Program-made: the position numbers and the translations under genes | The notes under the pieces: generated by a model | Seen by the model: the letters and a program-made list of their open reading frames with translations, nothing else | Database searches by the model: none | Told to the model about the DNA's origin: nothing | Assembly: GCF_000964225.1 (NCBI RefSeq) | Contig: NZ_BAMZ01000008.1 | Location: 160,000 to 223,999 of the forward strand | Reading direction: 5' to 3' | DNA: 64,000 nucleotides | From: Acetobacter syzygii | GTDB lineage: Bacteria > Pseudomonadota > Alphaproteobacteria > Acetobacterales > Acetobacteraceae | Shown: piece after piece, positions 8,954-18,095 of the stretch | Layout: every line of letters begins with the position of its first letter | Numbering within the stretch: the first letter of the stretch is position 1

Positions 8954-10372
8954 ATGAAGGCGATTAACACGCTTCGCATGGGGGGGACGGATGTCCTGCC
9001 GCTGGTAGAAGGCGGTAAGGGTGTTGCTGTTTCCACAGGTGTATCGGCCGGGGCCTGGGCTGCTGCGGGGGGTGCTGGTACGATCTCCATCGTCAATGCG
9101 GACAGCTATGACGAGCAGGGGCGTCCGGTTCCGCAGGTTTATCATGGCCGCACCCGCCGTGAGCGGCATGAGGAGCTGGTGGACTACGCCATTCGTGGCG
9201 GCATTGCGCAGGCCCGCATTGCGCACGAGATTTCGGGCGGGAAAGGTCGTATCCACGCCAATATCCTGTGGGAAATGGCAGCCTCCGAACGGGTGATTAC
9301 CGGCGTGCTGGAAGGGGCCAAAGGGCTGATCCACGGCCTGACCTGCGGTGCAGGTATGCCCTACCGGCTGGCGGACATAGCTGCGCGCTTTGGTGTGCAC
9401 TACTATCCTATTGTTTCCTCCGCACGGGCGTTCAATGCGCTGTGGAAGCGGTCTTACAGCAAGTCATCCGACCTGCTGGGCGGCGTTGTGTACGAGGACC
9501 CGTGGCGTGCAGGCGGGCATAACGGCCTGTCCAACACGGAAAACCCTTTTGCGCCTGAAGACCCCTACCCGCGCGTGCTGGCCCTGCGGCAGGCCATGCG
9601 TGGTTTTGGGCTGGATAATACCCCCATTATCATGGCGGGTGGCGTATGGTGGCTGGAAGAATGGCAGGACTGGATTGACAGTGAGGAACTGGGGCCGATT
9701 GCGTTCCAGTTTGGCACGCGCCCGCTCCTGACCAGGGAAAGCCCGATCCCCGATGCGTGGAAGCGCCGGTTGCTCACCCTGAAAAAGGGCGATGTGTACC
9801 TCAACCGTTTTTCACCCACCGGGTTTTATTCCTCTGCCGTTAACAATGGCTTTTTGCACGAACTGCGCCAGCGGGCCGAGCATCAGGTGCCATTTGCCAC
9901 GGAAGCTACGGAAGAACTGAGTGCTGCTTACGGCGTAGGCCCCCGCAAGCGTGAGGTGTTCCTGAAGCCCGAAGACGTGGCGCGCGTGCAGCAGTGGGAA
10001 AGCGAAGGGTTTGTTGAACCCCTGCGCACCCCCGATTCCACGCTGATTTTTGTAACCCCCGACCGGGCACGCCTGATTGTGGCGGACCAGACGGACTGCA
10101 TGGGTTGCCTGTCCGAGTGCAAGTTCTCCAACTGGAGCCAGCGCGGACCCAAATACAGCACAGGCCACCGGGCTGACCCGCGGTCGTTCTGTATTCAAAA
10201 AACGCTTCAGGCTGTGGCCCATGCCTCTGGCCCGGAAGCGGAGCATATTATGGATGACAATCTGATGTTTGGCGGCACCAACGCGTGGCGCTTTGGCACG
10301 GACCCGTTCTATGCCAATGGGTTTGTGCCAACGACCCAGCAACTGATTGACCGGATTATGACCGGCAAATAA
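8954..10372 (+). CDS. Nitronate monooxygenase-like NAD(P)H/FMN oxidoreductase with C-terminal Cys cluster
   Basis: The 472-residue protein starts at ATG 8954 after AGGAT. The fold is the 2-nitropropane dioxygenase/FabK-like TIM barrel: QARIAHEISGGKGRIHANIL, GAGMPYRLADIAARFGVHYYP, GGVWWLEEWQDW and PIAFQFGTRPLLT. It is longer than the usual 320-360 residues. The C-terminal extension carries DCMGCLSECKFSNW and then RSFCIQ, a CxxCxxxC plus distal Cys pattern that could bind an iron-sulfur cluster. The substrate is unknown. The gene stands alone and ends before a bidirectional terminator. Confidence 0.8.
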   Translation: MKAINTLRMGGTDVLPLVEGGKGVAVSTGVSAGAWAAAGGAGTISIVNADSYDEQGRPVPQVYHGRTRRERHEELVDYAIRGGIAQARIAHEISGGKGRIHANILWEMAASERVITGVLEGAKGLIHGLTCGAGMPYRLADIAARFGVHYYPIVSSARAFNALWKRSYSKSSDLLGGVVYEDPWRAGGHNGLSNTENPFAPEDPYPRVLALRQAMRGFGLDNTPIIMAGGVWWLEEWQDWIDSEELGPIAFQFGTRPLLTRESPIPDAWKRRLLTLKKGDVYLNRFSPTGFYSSAVNNGFLHELRQRAEHQVPFATEATEELSAAYGVGPRKREVFLKPEDVARVQQWESEGFVEPLRTPDSTLIFVTPDRARLIVADQTDCMGCLSECKFSNWSQRGPKYSTGHRADPRSFCIQKTLQAVAHASGPEAEHIMDDNLMFGGTNAWRFGTDPFYANGFVPTTQQLIDRIMTGK

Positions 10373-10436
10373 CCGGTTCCTGCCTTGCACCATCTGCTCG
10401 GTTTATGGGCGCTCTGGTGGTGCAGAAAGGTCAAAA

Positions 10437-10471
10437 AGGCGGCGCTCCGGGTAGGGAGCGCCGCCTTTTTT
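10437..10471. terminator. Bidirectional intrinsic terminator
   Basis: A perfect 12-bp stem AGGCGGCGCTCC / GGAGCGCCGCCT (10437-10448, 10455-10466) is followed by T-runs when read in either direction. It separates the rightward flavoprotein gene from the leftward small membrane gene. Confidence 0.92.
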
Positions 10472-10519
10472 GTTGCTGCTGGGCCATGTGGTGCGGCCAT
10501 TTGCGGTGTTGACCGCCGC

Positions 10520-10717
10520 TCAGGTGCGCGATGAACTGCGGATGCGGGCGATCTTCTGGTCGGTGGTGTACTGGCTGAGCGCATAGACCGACCAGATGGC
10601 TGCCGGAATCCAGCCAATAAGGGTGACCTGCAAGACAAGGCACACAATGCCTGCCACGGGGCGGCCAATGGTAAAGAACTGAAGCCACGGCACAAGCAGG
10701 GCAAGTATAAGGCGCAT
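10520..10717 (-). CDS. Small Pmp3/YqaE-like membrane protein
   Basis: The 65-residue protein has two hydrophobic helices separated by a short turn: LILALLVPWLQFFTIGRPVAG and IVCLVLQVTLIGWIPAAIWSVYAL in pieces. The spacing and the LIGWIPAAIWS motif match the Pmp3/YqaE proteolipid family, whose members affect membrane potential and stress tolerance. A good AAGGAG lies 10 nt upstream of ATG 10717. It is monocistronic and convergent with the flavoprotein gene. The gap 10718-10952 contains no supported gene. Confidence 0.75.
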   Translation of the reverse strand: MRLILALLVPWLQFFTIGRPVAGIVCLVLQVTLIGWIPAAIWSVYALSQYTTDQKIARIRSSSRT

Positions 10718-10952
10718 AACTCATAAACTCCTTGGGTTATGGGCCATGATGGCCACAGTGCGCAGCGCAGGGCAAGAAAACAGGTGCGATCATGGGTTTA
10801 TACCCACCAAAAACCCGGCCAGCGCTAGGAGGTTGCGGGGGTTGTGTGCTAGAAAATACCCAGCACCGTGGCAACCGGTGTTCAGGTGGATTTGGCGCGG
10901 CGTGCAGGGACAACCCTCCCAGCCCCGCGCAGCATGACAGAACGGATGAACC

Positions 10953-13763
10953 TTGACCGAGATTTCTGACCAGACCGGATCACCGCAGCCTTCAGACCTT
11001 CTGCCCGTGACCATTGAGGAGGAAATGCGCTCCTCCTATCTCGCGTATGCGATGTCGGTAATTGTCAGCCGTGCGTTGCCCGATGTGCGCGATGGTCTTA
11101 AGCCGGTGCACCGGCGCATCCTGTATGCCATGCACGAGAGCGGCTTTACGCACGACAAGCCTTACCGCAAGTCTGCCCGTGCAGTGGGTGAGGTCATGGG
11201 TAAATATCACCCCCATGGCGACAGCTCGATTTACGAGGCCATGGTGCGTATGGCGCAGTCGTGGTCCATGCGGGTCAAACTGATTGACGGGCAGGGGAAC
11301 TTTGGCTCGGTCGATGGGGATAGCCCGGCCGCCATGCGTTATACGGAAGCGCGTCTGGCCAAGGCCTCCACCTTCCTGCTGGGTGACATTGACCGCGACA
11401 CGGTCGATTTTCAGCCCAACTACGATGAGAGCGAGAGCGAACCAACGGTTCTGCCCGCGGCATTCCCCAACCTGCTGATCAATGGCGCAACCGGCATTGC
11501 GGTGGGGATGGCAACCAACATTCCCACCCACAACCCCGGCGAGGTGGTGGATGCCACGCTGGCGCTGATTGCCAGACCGGATATGACGCTCGAAGAGCTG
11601 ATGGAGATTGTGCCGGGGCCGGACTTCCCCACAGGTGGCACTATTCTGGGCCGTTCGGGTATTCGCAGCGCGTTTGCCACAGGGCGTGGCTCGGTGATCA
11701 TTCGCGCCAAGGCCGAGATTGAGGAAATCCGCAAGGACCGCAAGGCCATTGTGGTGACCGAGATCCCGTATCAGGTCAACAAGGCCACCTTGCAGGAACG
11801 CATTGCCGATCTGGTGCGCTCCAAGCAGGTGGAAGGCATTGCCGACATCCGCGACGAATCCGATCGGTCGGGGATGCGCGTGGTTATTGAGATCAAGCGC
11901 GATGCCACGCCCGAAGTGGTGCTGAACCAGCTTTACCGCTTTACCCAGCTCCAGACCTCCTTTGGTGTGAACATGCTGGCTCTGGATGGGGGTAAACCCC
12001 GCCTTATGGGCCTGAAGGATGTGCTGGAGGCATTTATTGCCTTCCGTGAGGAAGTTATTCTGCGCCGCTCGCGCCATGACCTGAACAAAGCGCGCGACCG
12101 GGCCCACATTCTGGTCGGTCTGGTTATTGCCGTAGCCAATATTGATGCGGTCATAGCCCTGATCCGCGCCGCCCCGGATGCCGCAACCGCACGCGAGGCC
12201 CTTATGGCCGCCCAGTGGGATGCCGCAGATGTGGAACCGCTGCTGGCCTTGATCCATGATGAAGGCAACGTGGTGGTGGACGGCAAGGTCCGCCTGACCG
12301 AAGCGCAGGCCCGTGGTATTCTGGAACTGCGCCTGCAACGCCTGACCGGGCTTGAGCGTGATAAAATCCAGTCCGAACTGTCCGAAGTGGCGGTGCGTAT
12401 TAATGAACTGCTGGAAATTATCAGCAGCCGCCCCCGCCGTATGGAAGTGCTGTGCGAGGAACTCTCCCGCGCCCGCGCCGAGCTGGTAACCCCCCGCGTA
12501 ACCGACATTACCGACTATGACGGCGATCAGGATGATGAAAGCCTGATCGAACCCGGTCAGATGGTTGTGACCATTACGCGTGAAGGCTTTATTAAGCGCA
12601 CCCCGCTTGATGTGTTCCGTGCCCAGAACCGGGGTGGCCGTGGCCGCACCGGGGCAGGAACACGCGGGGACGATATTGTGGTGCGCTCCTTTAATGCGCA
12701 TACGCACCAGTGGGTCATGTTCTTCTCCTCCGGGGGTAAGGTGTACCGCCAGAAGGTCTGGCGTCTGCCAGAGGCCGGGCCAGCCGCCAAGGGCCGCGCA
12801 CTGGTCAACCTGCTGCCCGACCTTGGAACGGATACCATTACCGCCGTGCTCCCCCTGCCGCAGGATGAGGAACTATGGGAAAGCCTGCACCTGATCTTTG
12901 CCACAGCCAGTGGCGGGGTGCGGCGTAACCGGCTGAGCGACTTCCGCAACATCCGCGTATCCGGCATGATCGCCATGAAGCTTGATGAAGGCGATAGCCT
13001 GATTGGCGTTGCCACCTGCCGCGAAGGGCAGGATGTGTTCCTTGCAACCCGCAAGGCCCGCTGCATCCGCTTCCAGATTACGGATGATACGGTGCGTGTG
13101 TTTGCCGGGCGCGGGTCGTCTGGTGTGCGTGGGATCCGTCTGGCCGAAGGCGACCGGGTGATCAGCCTTGCCGTGCTGAACCATGTTGAGGCCACGGTGG
13201 AAGAGCGCGCGGCCTACCTGCGCATGGCCAATGCCAAACGCCGGGCCGAAAACGCCGCCGACACCGAGGATGATGCAGAAACACCCGTGGTTGACACCGA
13301 TGAGGACGAAGCCGCAACCGGCACCGAAGCCCTGACCCCCGAACGCTTTGCCCAGCTTGAAGCGGCGGAAGAGGTGCTGCTGATTGTGAGCGATGGCGGG
13401 TTTGGCCGCCGGTCCTCCGCCTATGACTACCGCGTAAGCGGGCGTGGCGGGCAGGGGATTACCAATATGACCTTCTCTGCCAACAAGCGGGGTACGGAGG
13501 TGGCGGCAACGCTGCCCGTGCTGCCGGGTACGGATGTTATGCTGGTAACCGATGCGGGCCGACTGATCCGTGTGCCGGTTGATCAGGTGCGCATTATGGC
13601 CCGCCAGGCCAGTGGTGTAACCCTGCTGCGGCTCAATGATGCGGAGCGCATTACCAGTGTGTTCCCGGTCATGGACGATGGGGAGGATGATGCGGGTGAG
13701 GCGGAAGATGCCGCCAATTCTGCACCGCAGCCCCCCACCGATGGTGCCGGTTCCGCTCTATGA
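10953..13763 (+). CDS. gyrA: DNA gyrase subunit A
   Basis: This 936-residue type II topoisomerase subunit cuts and rejoins DNA. The catalytic tyrosine is Y130 in [10 protein letters not shown] (E. coli Y122). The quinolone-determining segment [17 protein letters not shown] keeps Ser91 (E. coli S83) and Glu95 (E. coli D87), so no classical resistance change is present. The C-terminal beta-pinwheel contains the GyrA-box GRGGQGITN. An acidic insertion (about residues 760-795, rich in D, E, T, A) interrupts the pinwheel. The start is TTG at 10953, and the gene overlaps coaD by 4 bp. Confidence 0.96.
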   Translation: MTEISDQTGSPQPSDLLPVTIEEEMRSSYLAYAMSVIVSRALPDVRDGLKPVHRRILYAMHESGFTHDKPYRKSARAVGEVMGKYHPHGDSSIYEAMVRMAQSWSMRVKLIDGQGNFGSVDGDSPAAMRYTEARLAKASTFLLGDIDRDTVDFQPNYDESESEPTVLPAAFPNLLINGATGIAVGMATNIPTHNPGEVVDATLALIARPDMTLEELMEIVPGPDFPTGGTILGRSGIRSAFATGRGSVIIRAKAEIEEIRKDRKAIVVTEIPYQVNKATLQERIADLVRSKQVEGIADIRDESDRSGMRVVIEIKRDATPEVVLNQLYRFTQLQTSFGVNMLALDGGKPRLMGLKDVLEAFIAFREEVILRRSRHDLNKARDRAHILVGLVIAVANIDAVIALIRAAPDAATAREALMAAQWDAADVEPLLALIHDEGNVVVDGKVRLTEAQARGILELRLQRLTGLERDKIQSELSEVAVRINELLEIISSRPRRMEVLCEELSRARAELVTPRVTDITDYDGDQDDESLIEPGQMVVTITREGFIKRTPLDVFRAQNRGGRGRTGAGTRGDDIVVRSFNAHTHQWVMFFSSGGKVYRQKVWRLPEAGPAAKGRALVNLLPDLGTDTITAVLPLPQDEELWESLHLIFATASGGVRRNRLSDFRNIRVSGMIAMKLDEGDSLIGVATCREGQDVFLATRKARCIRFQITDDTVRVFAGRGSSGVRGIRLAEGDRVISLAVLNHVEATVEERAAYLRMANAKRRAENAADTEDDAETPVVDTDEDEAATGTEALTPERFAQLEAAEEVLLIVSDGGFGRRSSAYDYRVSGRGGQGITNMTFSANKRGTEVAATLPVLPGTDVMLVTDAGRLIRVPVDQVRIMARQASGVTLLRLNDAERITSVFPVMDDGEDDAGEAEDAANSAPQPPTDGAGSAL

Positions 13764-14287
13764 GCAGCTCTGCTGCCGCTCCCAGACGTGTCGGGCTTTA
13801 TGCTGGCACGTTTGACCCGGTAACAGTCGGCCATCTGGATGTTATTGAGCGGGCCAGCCGGTTGGTGGACCGGCTGATTATCGGGGTGGCGCACAACCCC
13901 GGCAAAAGCCCGCTTATGCCGCTGGAAGAGCGGATGGAGTGTGTACGCGAGGCGCTGCCTGCCATTAAGGCCCGCACAGGGGGGGACATGGCGGTGGTTT
14001 CTTTCCATTCCCTGCTGGTGGAGGCTGTGCGGGCCAATGGTGCAACACTGATCTTCCGTGGTCTGCGCGTTCTGTCCGACTTTGATTACGAAGTGCAGAT
14101 GACGGGCGTGAACCGCAGGCTTGATAGCGGGATAGAAACCGTGTTCCTTATGGCATCCGAGCGTACGCAGTTTATTTCTTCCCGGATGGTGAAGGAAATT
14201 GCCAGTTATAGTGGCGATATTTCGGAGTTTGTAACACCCTACACGCAGGCGCGGCTGCTGGCCCGTCTGGCTGAACGCACGGGCTGA
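13760..14287 (+). CDS. coaD: Phosphopantetheine adenylyltransferase
   Basis: The 175-residue enzyme joins 4'-phosphopantetheine to AMP from ATP, the fourth step of coenzyme A synthesis. The nucleotidyltransferase T/HxGH motif is seen as [14 protein letters not shown]. Conserved [14 protein letters not shown] and the [13 protein letters not shown]-terminal motif (S/T-SS-V/M-K-E type) are present. It overlaps gyrA by ATGA, implying translational coupling with a topoisomerase gene, an order also seen in other acetic acid bacteria by my recollection. It is followed by a cyclophilin gene 44 bp later. Confidence 0.95.
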   Translation: MSSSAAAPRRVGLYAGTFDPVTVGHLDVIERASRLVDRLIIGVAHNPGKSPLMPLEERMECVREALPAIKARTGGDMAVVSFHSLLVEAVRANGATLIFRGLRVLSDFDYEVQMTGVNRRLDSGIETVFLMASERTQFISSRMVKEIASYSGDISEFVTPYTQARLLARLAERTG

Positions 14288-14331
14288 ACCGCACGTTTGC
14301 CCTGGGTGTTGCCTTAACAGGAGAGTTTCTG

Positions 14332-14823
14332 ATGTCCACAGAAGATAAAAAAGACCTGATTTATATGGATGTGCCCGCAGGCCGCGTGGTTATTCGCCTG
14401 CGCCCTGATCTGGCCCCCAAGGCCGCCGAACGCCTGCGCACGCTGGCCGAGCAGGGCTTTTACGATAACGTGGCCTTCCACCGCGTTATTCCGGGCTTTA
14501 TGGCCCAAGGTGGCGACCCCACGGGCACGGGTATGCACGGTTCCGACCTGCCGGACCTGCCCGCCGAATTTACCAACAAGGCCAAGTTTGAACGCGGCAC
14601 CATTGGCATGGCCCGTACATCCGACCCGAACAGCGCAAACAGCCAGTTCTTTATTATGTTCGAACCCTCCCCCCATCTGGATGGGCAGTACACCATTGTG
14701 GGTGAGGTGATTGAGGGCATGGAGAACGTGGACAAGATCAAACGCGGTTCGGGCATGTCTGGCGTGGTGAACGACCCCGACCGGATTGCCAAGATGGTCC
14801 CTGCGGACAAGGCGGAAGCCTAA
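14332..14823 (+). CDS. Cyclophilin-type peptidyl-prolyl cis-trans isomerase
   Basis: The 163-residue single-domain cyclophilin has no signal peptide, so it is cytoplasmic. Active-site motifs are FHRVIPGFMAQGGDPTGTG, GTIGMAR and NSQFFIMFEPSPHLDGQYT. It speeds proline isomerisation during folding and matches PpiB-type enzymes. A GGAG ribosome site lies upstream of ATG 14332. It is the last gene of the gyrA-coaD unit and is followed closely by an intrinsic terminator. Confidence 0.93.
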   Translation: MSTEDKKDLIYMDVPAGRVVIRLRPDLAPKAAERLRTLAEQGFYDNVAFHRVIPGFMAQGGDPTGTGMHGSDLPDLPAEFTNKAKFERGTIGMARTSDPNSANSQFFIMFEPSPHLDGQYTIVGEVIEGMENVDKIKRGSGMSGVVNDPDRIAKMVPADKAEA

Positions 14824-14835
14824 GCATTGCACAAG

Positions 14836-14865
14836 CGGCCCGCCCTACCCGGCGGGCCGTTTTTG
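14836..14865 (+). terminator. Intrinsic terminator after the cyclophilin gene
   Basis: A 9-bp perfect stem CGGCCCGCC / GGCGGGCCG with a 6-nt loop is followed by a T5 run. It closes the gyrA-coaD-cyclophilin unit. Confidence 0.9.
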
Positions 14866-14972
14866 TATGGGCAGGGCGGAAAAATGCCTTTCTGCGCTTG
14901 ACGCAAGGGGTTAATCCGGTTAGGAACAGCCCCATCGCGCACGGATGACTGATCCCGCGTGATCTTGTGTGT

Positions 14973-15048
14973 GAGCCGGTAGCTCAGTCGGTAGAGCATT
15001 CGACTTTTAATCGAATGGTCGAGGGTTCGAGTCCCTCCCGGCTCACCA
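14973..15048 (+). tRNA. tRNA-Lys (anticodon TTT)
   Basis: The 76-nt cloverleaf has acceptor GAGCCGG paired with CCGGCTC, a D-arm with AGCTCAGTCGGTAGAGC, anticodon stem ATTCGA/TCGAAT with loop CTTTTAA (anticodon TTT), and T-arm GAGGGTTCGAGTCCCTC. A discriminator A and an encoded CCA follow. It directly borders prophage sequence. tRNA genes are frequent phage integration sites, but no second copy of its 3' end was seen at the far side of the prophage. Confidence 0.97.
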
Positions 15049-15362
15049 TTCCTTCCAGAAAATCGCTAAAAACTGCCAATCCGCTCAGGGTTATCAAACA
15101 GAGTTATATAATTATTTTTGCTCTGTGGCATGGCTCTGGCATCTTCGGCGGGTTTTTGCCGTTAGGGTTGCTGGGGGTCACCTGCTGTTTCCACAACGGG
15201 TCAGTGGCGTGCGACCGTTGCGATGGGGGCGGAAAGCCGCTTGCCCATCCGGCCTTGGTGGGAGCTGGTTGATGGTGGGTGCGTTGCTGTGGGGTGGGCG
15301 GAACCGCGTGATCTTGCAATTTGTGTTGAACCGCCGCATATCGCCGCGTGGAGACAGCAGGA

Positions 15363-15863
15363 ATGACTGACGATAAAGACTTTGCCCTATGGCTTGCCAA
15401 AGAAAAAAAGGCGCTGGCAGATGCAGGTTACCGCGAGGTCGCCCGTGCGTTCCATAGGGTTAAGGGGTGCCTGGCATCGGCGCTTGTTCTGACTGTTACC
15501 CTGACCAGCGCTTCTGTGGCGGGGGCGTGTTCGCAGCGGGAGTATTCTCTGGTCTGTGGGTTTCTGGCGCTGGGGTTTGCCATAACGGGTGGCCTGTGTG
15601 CCGTGGGGCTTTATTCGGGTCCGCTCCTGTCCAAAAATGTAGGGCCGGAAGGGGTGGATACCATTCTGTCCGATGTGCCCACGCGGGATGAGGCACAGGC
15701 CAGCCTGTGGCTGGCCTATACGGTGTTCTTTATTACGGGGGAAAACAGCAAACTGCTGGGTAAAGGGCGGCGCTGGCTTAGGGCTGCGTGGATCTCCCTT
15801 AGCCTTACACCCCCTGTGGCGTTTGTGCTGGCTGTGGCTTGTGGTGCGTGGAGCGCGTTTTAA
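15363..15863 (+). CDS. Hypothetical multi-pass membrane protein
   Basis: The 166-residue product (MTDDKDFALWLAKEKK) begins with a charged cytoplasmic head. It then has two hydrophobic segments (about 35-55 and 60-80) and a third near the C-terminus (SLSLTPPVAFVLAVACGAW). I recognise no family. The central polar loop SDVPTRDEAQASLW could face the cytoplasm. It is the first gene after tRNA-Lys and could be phage cargo or a host gene next to the insertion. The 15049-15362 stretch before it has no supported gene and no visible att repeat. Confidence 0.6.
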   Translation: MTDDKDFALWLAKEKKALADAGYREVARAFHRVKGCLASALVLTVTLTSASVAGACSQREYSLVCGFLALGFAITGGLCAVGLYSGPLLSKNVGPEGVDTILSDVPTRDEAQASLWLAYTVFFITGENSKLLGKGRRWLRAAWISLSLTPPVAFVLAVACGAWSAF

Positions 15864-16111
15864 GGTTTGCTGGCCCATGGTGCTTCTGGTGTAAAATGGC
15901 ATAGGCCCTGCGGGGGTGTTGCGGTGGTTCGTGTGCATGATGTGCCAGTCTTGAACCCTGTATAAAAATCCCTTGTACCTGCGCGCAGTTTGTGGCATGG
16001 GGGAAGGTATCGTCGCCAGTGTTGCACCCAATCCGATGTGGTGCATCGCCTTCTGCCAGAAGTGCTGCGGCTTTTCCTCCCGATCATTCTGTTAAAAACC
16101 CTAGCCTGAAT

Positions 16112-16140
16112 ATGCTCCTTTTTTGGGAGCATTTTTTTTT
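16112..16140 (+). terminator. Intrinsic terminator in the prophage left arm
   Basis: Stem ATGCTCC / GGAGCAT with a T-rich loop is followed by nine T. It isolates the 15363 gene from the following small-gene cassette. The rest of 15864-16265 shows no supported gene. Confidence 0.85.
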
Positions 16141-16265
16141 GCAGGGTGTGTGCGTAGCGTGTGCAGGGGTGTGCCTGCACGGGCGGGGGATTGGCTGATC
16201 TGGGCTTCTGTTTTGCAGTGTGGGGGCTGGTAAACGCTCAACCATGAATAATGGAGGTTTTGAGT

Positions 16266-16652
16266 ATGGCCAATACAGGCCAGAACGCACCTGCTGCGGG
16301 TGCCATAACGTGTAACACTGCCAAGGTTGCGGCTATTGTTGCTTTTATTCCCTCGTTCTTTGCCATGCTTCCCCAGAACGTGGCTCTGGCTATCTGTGCT
16401 GGTATGGTAACCTGTGCCGCCATAACGGCAGCCGTACCAGCCCCTGCACATAGCCGGGTTCTGGTCGTGCTGTATCAGATTGTGCGTGTTGCAGGGCTTG
16501 GGGTGCAGTACGCAGTGCCGTACATGGCAACGCATCTGGCCAAGGGTAGTCTTGCTGGCGCTGGAGCAGCGACCAGTGGTGCGGCCAGTGTGGCCGAGGG
16601 CCAGCCTGCTACCCCGGCCACAAGCCAGCCGCCGGGGGCTCCGCTGGCATAA
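16266..16652 (+). CDS. Small hydrophobic phage protein (holin-like features)
   Basis: The 128-residue product (MANTGQNAPAAGAITCNTAK) has two close hydrophobic helices, AAIVAFIPSFFAMLPQNVAL and AICAGMVTCAAITAAVPA. A weaker third follows, then a flexible A/P/T/S-rich tail. Two helices at the start plus small size resemble class II holins, but no family is recognised. It heads a rightward cassette of four small genes to the left of the repressor. GTG or ATG starts upstream at 16251 are possible. Confidence 0.5.
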   Translation: MANTGQNAPAAGAITCNTAKVAAIVAFIPSFFAMLPQNVALAICAGMVTCAAITAAVPAPAHSRVLVVLYQIVRVAGLGVQYAVPYMATHLAKGSLAGAGAATSGAASVAEGQPATPATSQPPGAPLA

Positions 16653-16905
16653 CTGCCAAGGTCTGTTCCGGTACATCAAAGCTTATATCTACAGGGATTT
16701 CCACTGGTGCATCTACAGGTGCATCCTCTGGCGTATCGCTTGGTGCATCAGCCAGAAGCACCAATCGGTATGGCTCCCCCCCGGCACCATGCCAGTTGGC
16801 GTGTGTGTGGCGGATGCCGCGGCCAGTACCTTGGCAACCGGGGCTGGTGTTGTGCGGCGCAGCACCACACTACGCTCATCATTCTTCCTGACAGGATAAA
16901 ATAAT
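16653..16905 (+). other. Possible decayed coding region with Ser-Thr-Gly repeats
   Basis: No intact gene is seen. The frame starting at 16685 reads a run of I/A-S-T-G-like tetrapeptides from near-repeats of GGTGCATC and TCTACAGG (16685-16760). A different frame further on reads VGVCVADAAASTLATGAG and runs to a stop near 16899. The switching of coding-like character between frames suggests a frameshifted or eroded extension of the preceding gene. Confidence 0.35.
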
Positions 16906-17364
16906 ATGAAAAAAACTGCTGTAGCAGGCAGCCTTGCGGCACTGTGCCTGCTGTGCTCCTGCGCGCAAACCGCACAGGGCAAATTGCGGCAGGCTGTGTA
17001 CGATACGGCCAGTGCGTACCATTTACTTGCCAGCCCCATGCCCGATGTTATGGCCGACCGTGTGCCGGGTGTGCACCTGAATACCGTGCAGAAAAATCTG
17101 GCCCGGCAAACCAGCCAGACCGTGCTGGATGCCCTGACCAACCTTGAACACGCCATTCAGACCAACAGCACGGTAACAGAAACGGCTGTGGCGGCACTTC
17201 AGGCAGATTTTGCCCGGTTTTCCACCTGCTGGGCAGGGCTTAGGGCGGGGGGTGCTGCACCGGCAGGCTGCACGGCATCCACCAGTGTGCCGTCTGCTGC
17301 GGCAGCCTCCCCATCTGCGCTGCCCACCACAACAACAGCATCCGTAACAACTGGAAAGAACTGA
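16906..17364 (+). CDS. Prophage lipoprotein of unknown function
   Basis: The 152-residue protein has a clear lipoprotein signal (MKKTAVAGSLAALCLLCSCAQ) with lipobox LCSC. The mature part is a helical domain (about 25-125) with several alanine-rich stretches, and the tail is S/T/A/P-rich. No family is recognised. Prophage lipoproteins are often superinfection-exclusion factors or outer-membrane spanins. It lies 3 bp before a small ORF and belongs to the rightward left-arm cassette, which may be expressed in the lysogen because it is separate from the late operon. Confidence 0.65.
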   Translation: MKKTAVAGSLAALCLLCSCAQTAQGKLRQAVYDTASAYHLLASPMPDVMADRVPGVHLNTVQKNLARQTSQTVLDALTNLEHAIQTNSTVTETAVAALQADFARFSTCWAGLRAGGAAPAGCTASTSVPSAAAASPSALPTTTTASVTTGKN

Positions 17365-17367
17365 ACC

Positions 17368-17568
17368 ATGACCGCAGCAGAAATAAGCGCCATATTGGGT
17401 GTGGTCGGGACTGTTGTCTCGCTGGCCGAAAAATATGGACCACAGGCGTACGACACGGTTTTGAACGCGATTGAACAGAGCAAAAACGGCACAGGCCCGA
17501 CCGATGCAGATATTGCCGCGATTTTTGCCAAATGTCAGGCCGACAATGCCGCCATTCAGTCAGCCTGA
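17368..17568 (+). CDS. Small phage protein of unknown function
   Basis: The 66-residue product has an N-terminal hydrophobic helix (AEISAILGVVGTVVSLAEKY) and an acidic helical remainder with a single Cys. It starts 3 bp after the lipoprotein stop, so it is translationally linked to it. The pairing of a lipoprotein with a small membrane-associated peptide recalls spanin or exclusion pairs, but the family is not recognised. Confidence 0.6.
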   Translation: MTAAEISAILGVVGTVVSLAEKYGPQAYDTVLNAIEQSKNGTGPTDADIAAIFAKCQADNAAIQSA

Positions 17569-17589
17569 CCCCGTAGGATACGCGCGGCT

Positions 17590-17712
17590 ATGACTGTGGA
17601 TTTTGAATGCGGTATGGTGCTGGGCGGGAGTGTGGTTGGGCTTGTAGGGGTGGCGCTGGCTGTGGCGCTGCGCCTGCTTGCCCGGCACCAGGGGAGCTGG
17701 CCGGGGGACTGA
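17590..17712 (+). CDS. 40-residue single-helix membrane peptide
   Basis: The frame encodes MTVDFECGMVLGGSVVGLVG followed by more hydrophobic residues and the basic end RLLARHQGSWPGD. The hydrophobic stretch spans about residues 8-29 with positive charges after it. It lies 21 bp downstream of the 66-residue gene in the same direction, the last member of the cassette. A holin/antiholin-like or exclusion role is possible; nothing in the sequence decides. Confidence 0.45.
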   Translation: MTVDFECGMVLGGSVVGLVGVALAVALRLLARHQGSWPGD

Positions 17713-17752
17713 AGCAAACACAGCCCCCGTTCCCGGGGCGGGCGGCTGGCGC

Positions 17753-18082
17753 TCAGGGGCGCAAGGCGGCCCGTTGTGCCTGTATGTGGCGCTCCAGCAG
17801 GTCGCGCACGGTCTGGACGATCTCGCCTATGCTTTCCTCGCAGTAATGGTGTTGGGTTCTGGCAAAGGCGGCATCGGAATAACAGGGCCATTGCAGGCTG
17901 TGGCTGGCAGCGCGCAGGTGCCGTATGGCCTGTTCGTACCGGGTGAGTTCCTCTGCCGTGGCGCTGGGCAGGGTGTCGGTGCTGAACAGGCCGCGCAGGG
18001 CAGCTTGGGTGTAGGCATCGGCCTGCGCTGGGGGTGGGTTAAAACAGGTCGTATGCGGTTCCAAAGTGCTCTCCCTCAACAT
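17753..18082 (-). CDS. Leftward early phage protein, unknown
   Basis: The 109-residue product (MLRESTLEPHTTCFNPPPAQ) is soluble and helical, with ELTRYEQAIRHLRAA and EIVQTVRDLLERHI segments. No family is recognised. Its start lies 14 bp from an operator-like dyad (18096-18114) that matches one at the DUF1376 gene. It is therefore probably a repressor-controlled leftward early gene. The short distance leaves no room for a normal ribosome site, so either the mRNA is leaderless or the true start is later. Confidence 0.55.
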   Translation of the reverse strand: MLRESTLEPHTTCFNPPPAQADAYTQAALRGLFSTDTLPSATAEELTRYEQAIRHLRAASHSLQWPCYSDAAFARTQHHYCEESIGEIVQTVRDLLERHIQAQRAALRP

Positions 18083-18095
18083 CGTGCGGCCAGTA

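Noticed and set aside
10992..12707. 571-codon frame antisense to gyrA
   Set aside because: Shadow of the GyrA reading frame, with no recognisable domain and a typical GC-rich mirror composition.
14973..15048. tRNA-Lys 3' end as the prophage attachment site
   Set aside because: No duplicate of the 3' end was found in 41945-42246, so integration there is only a possibility.
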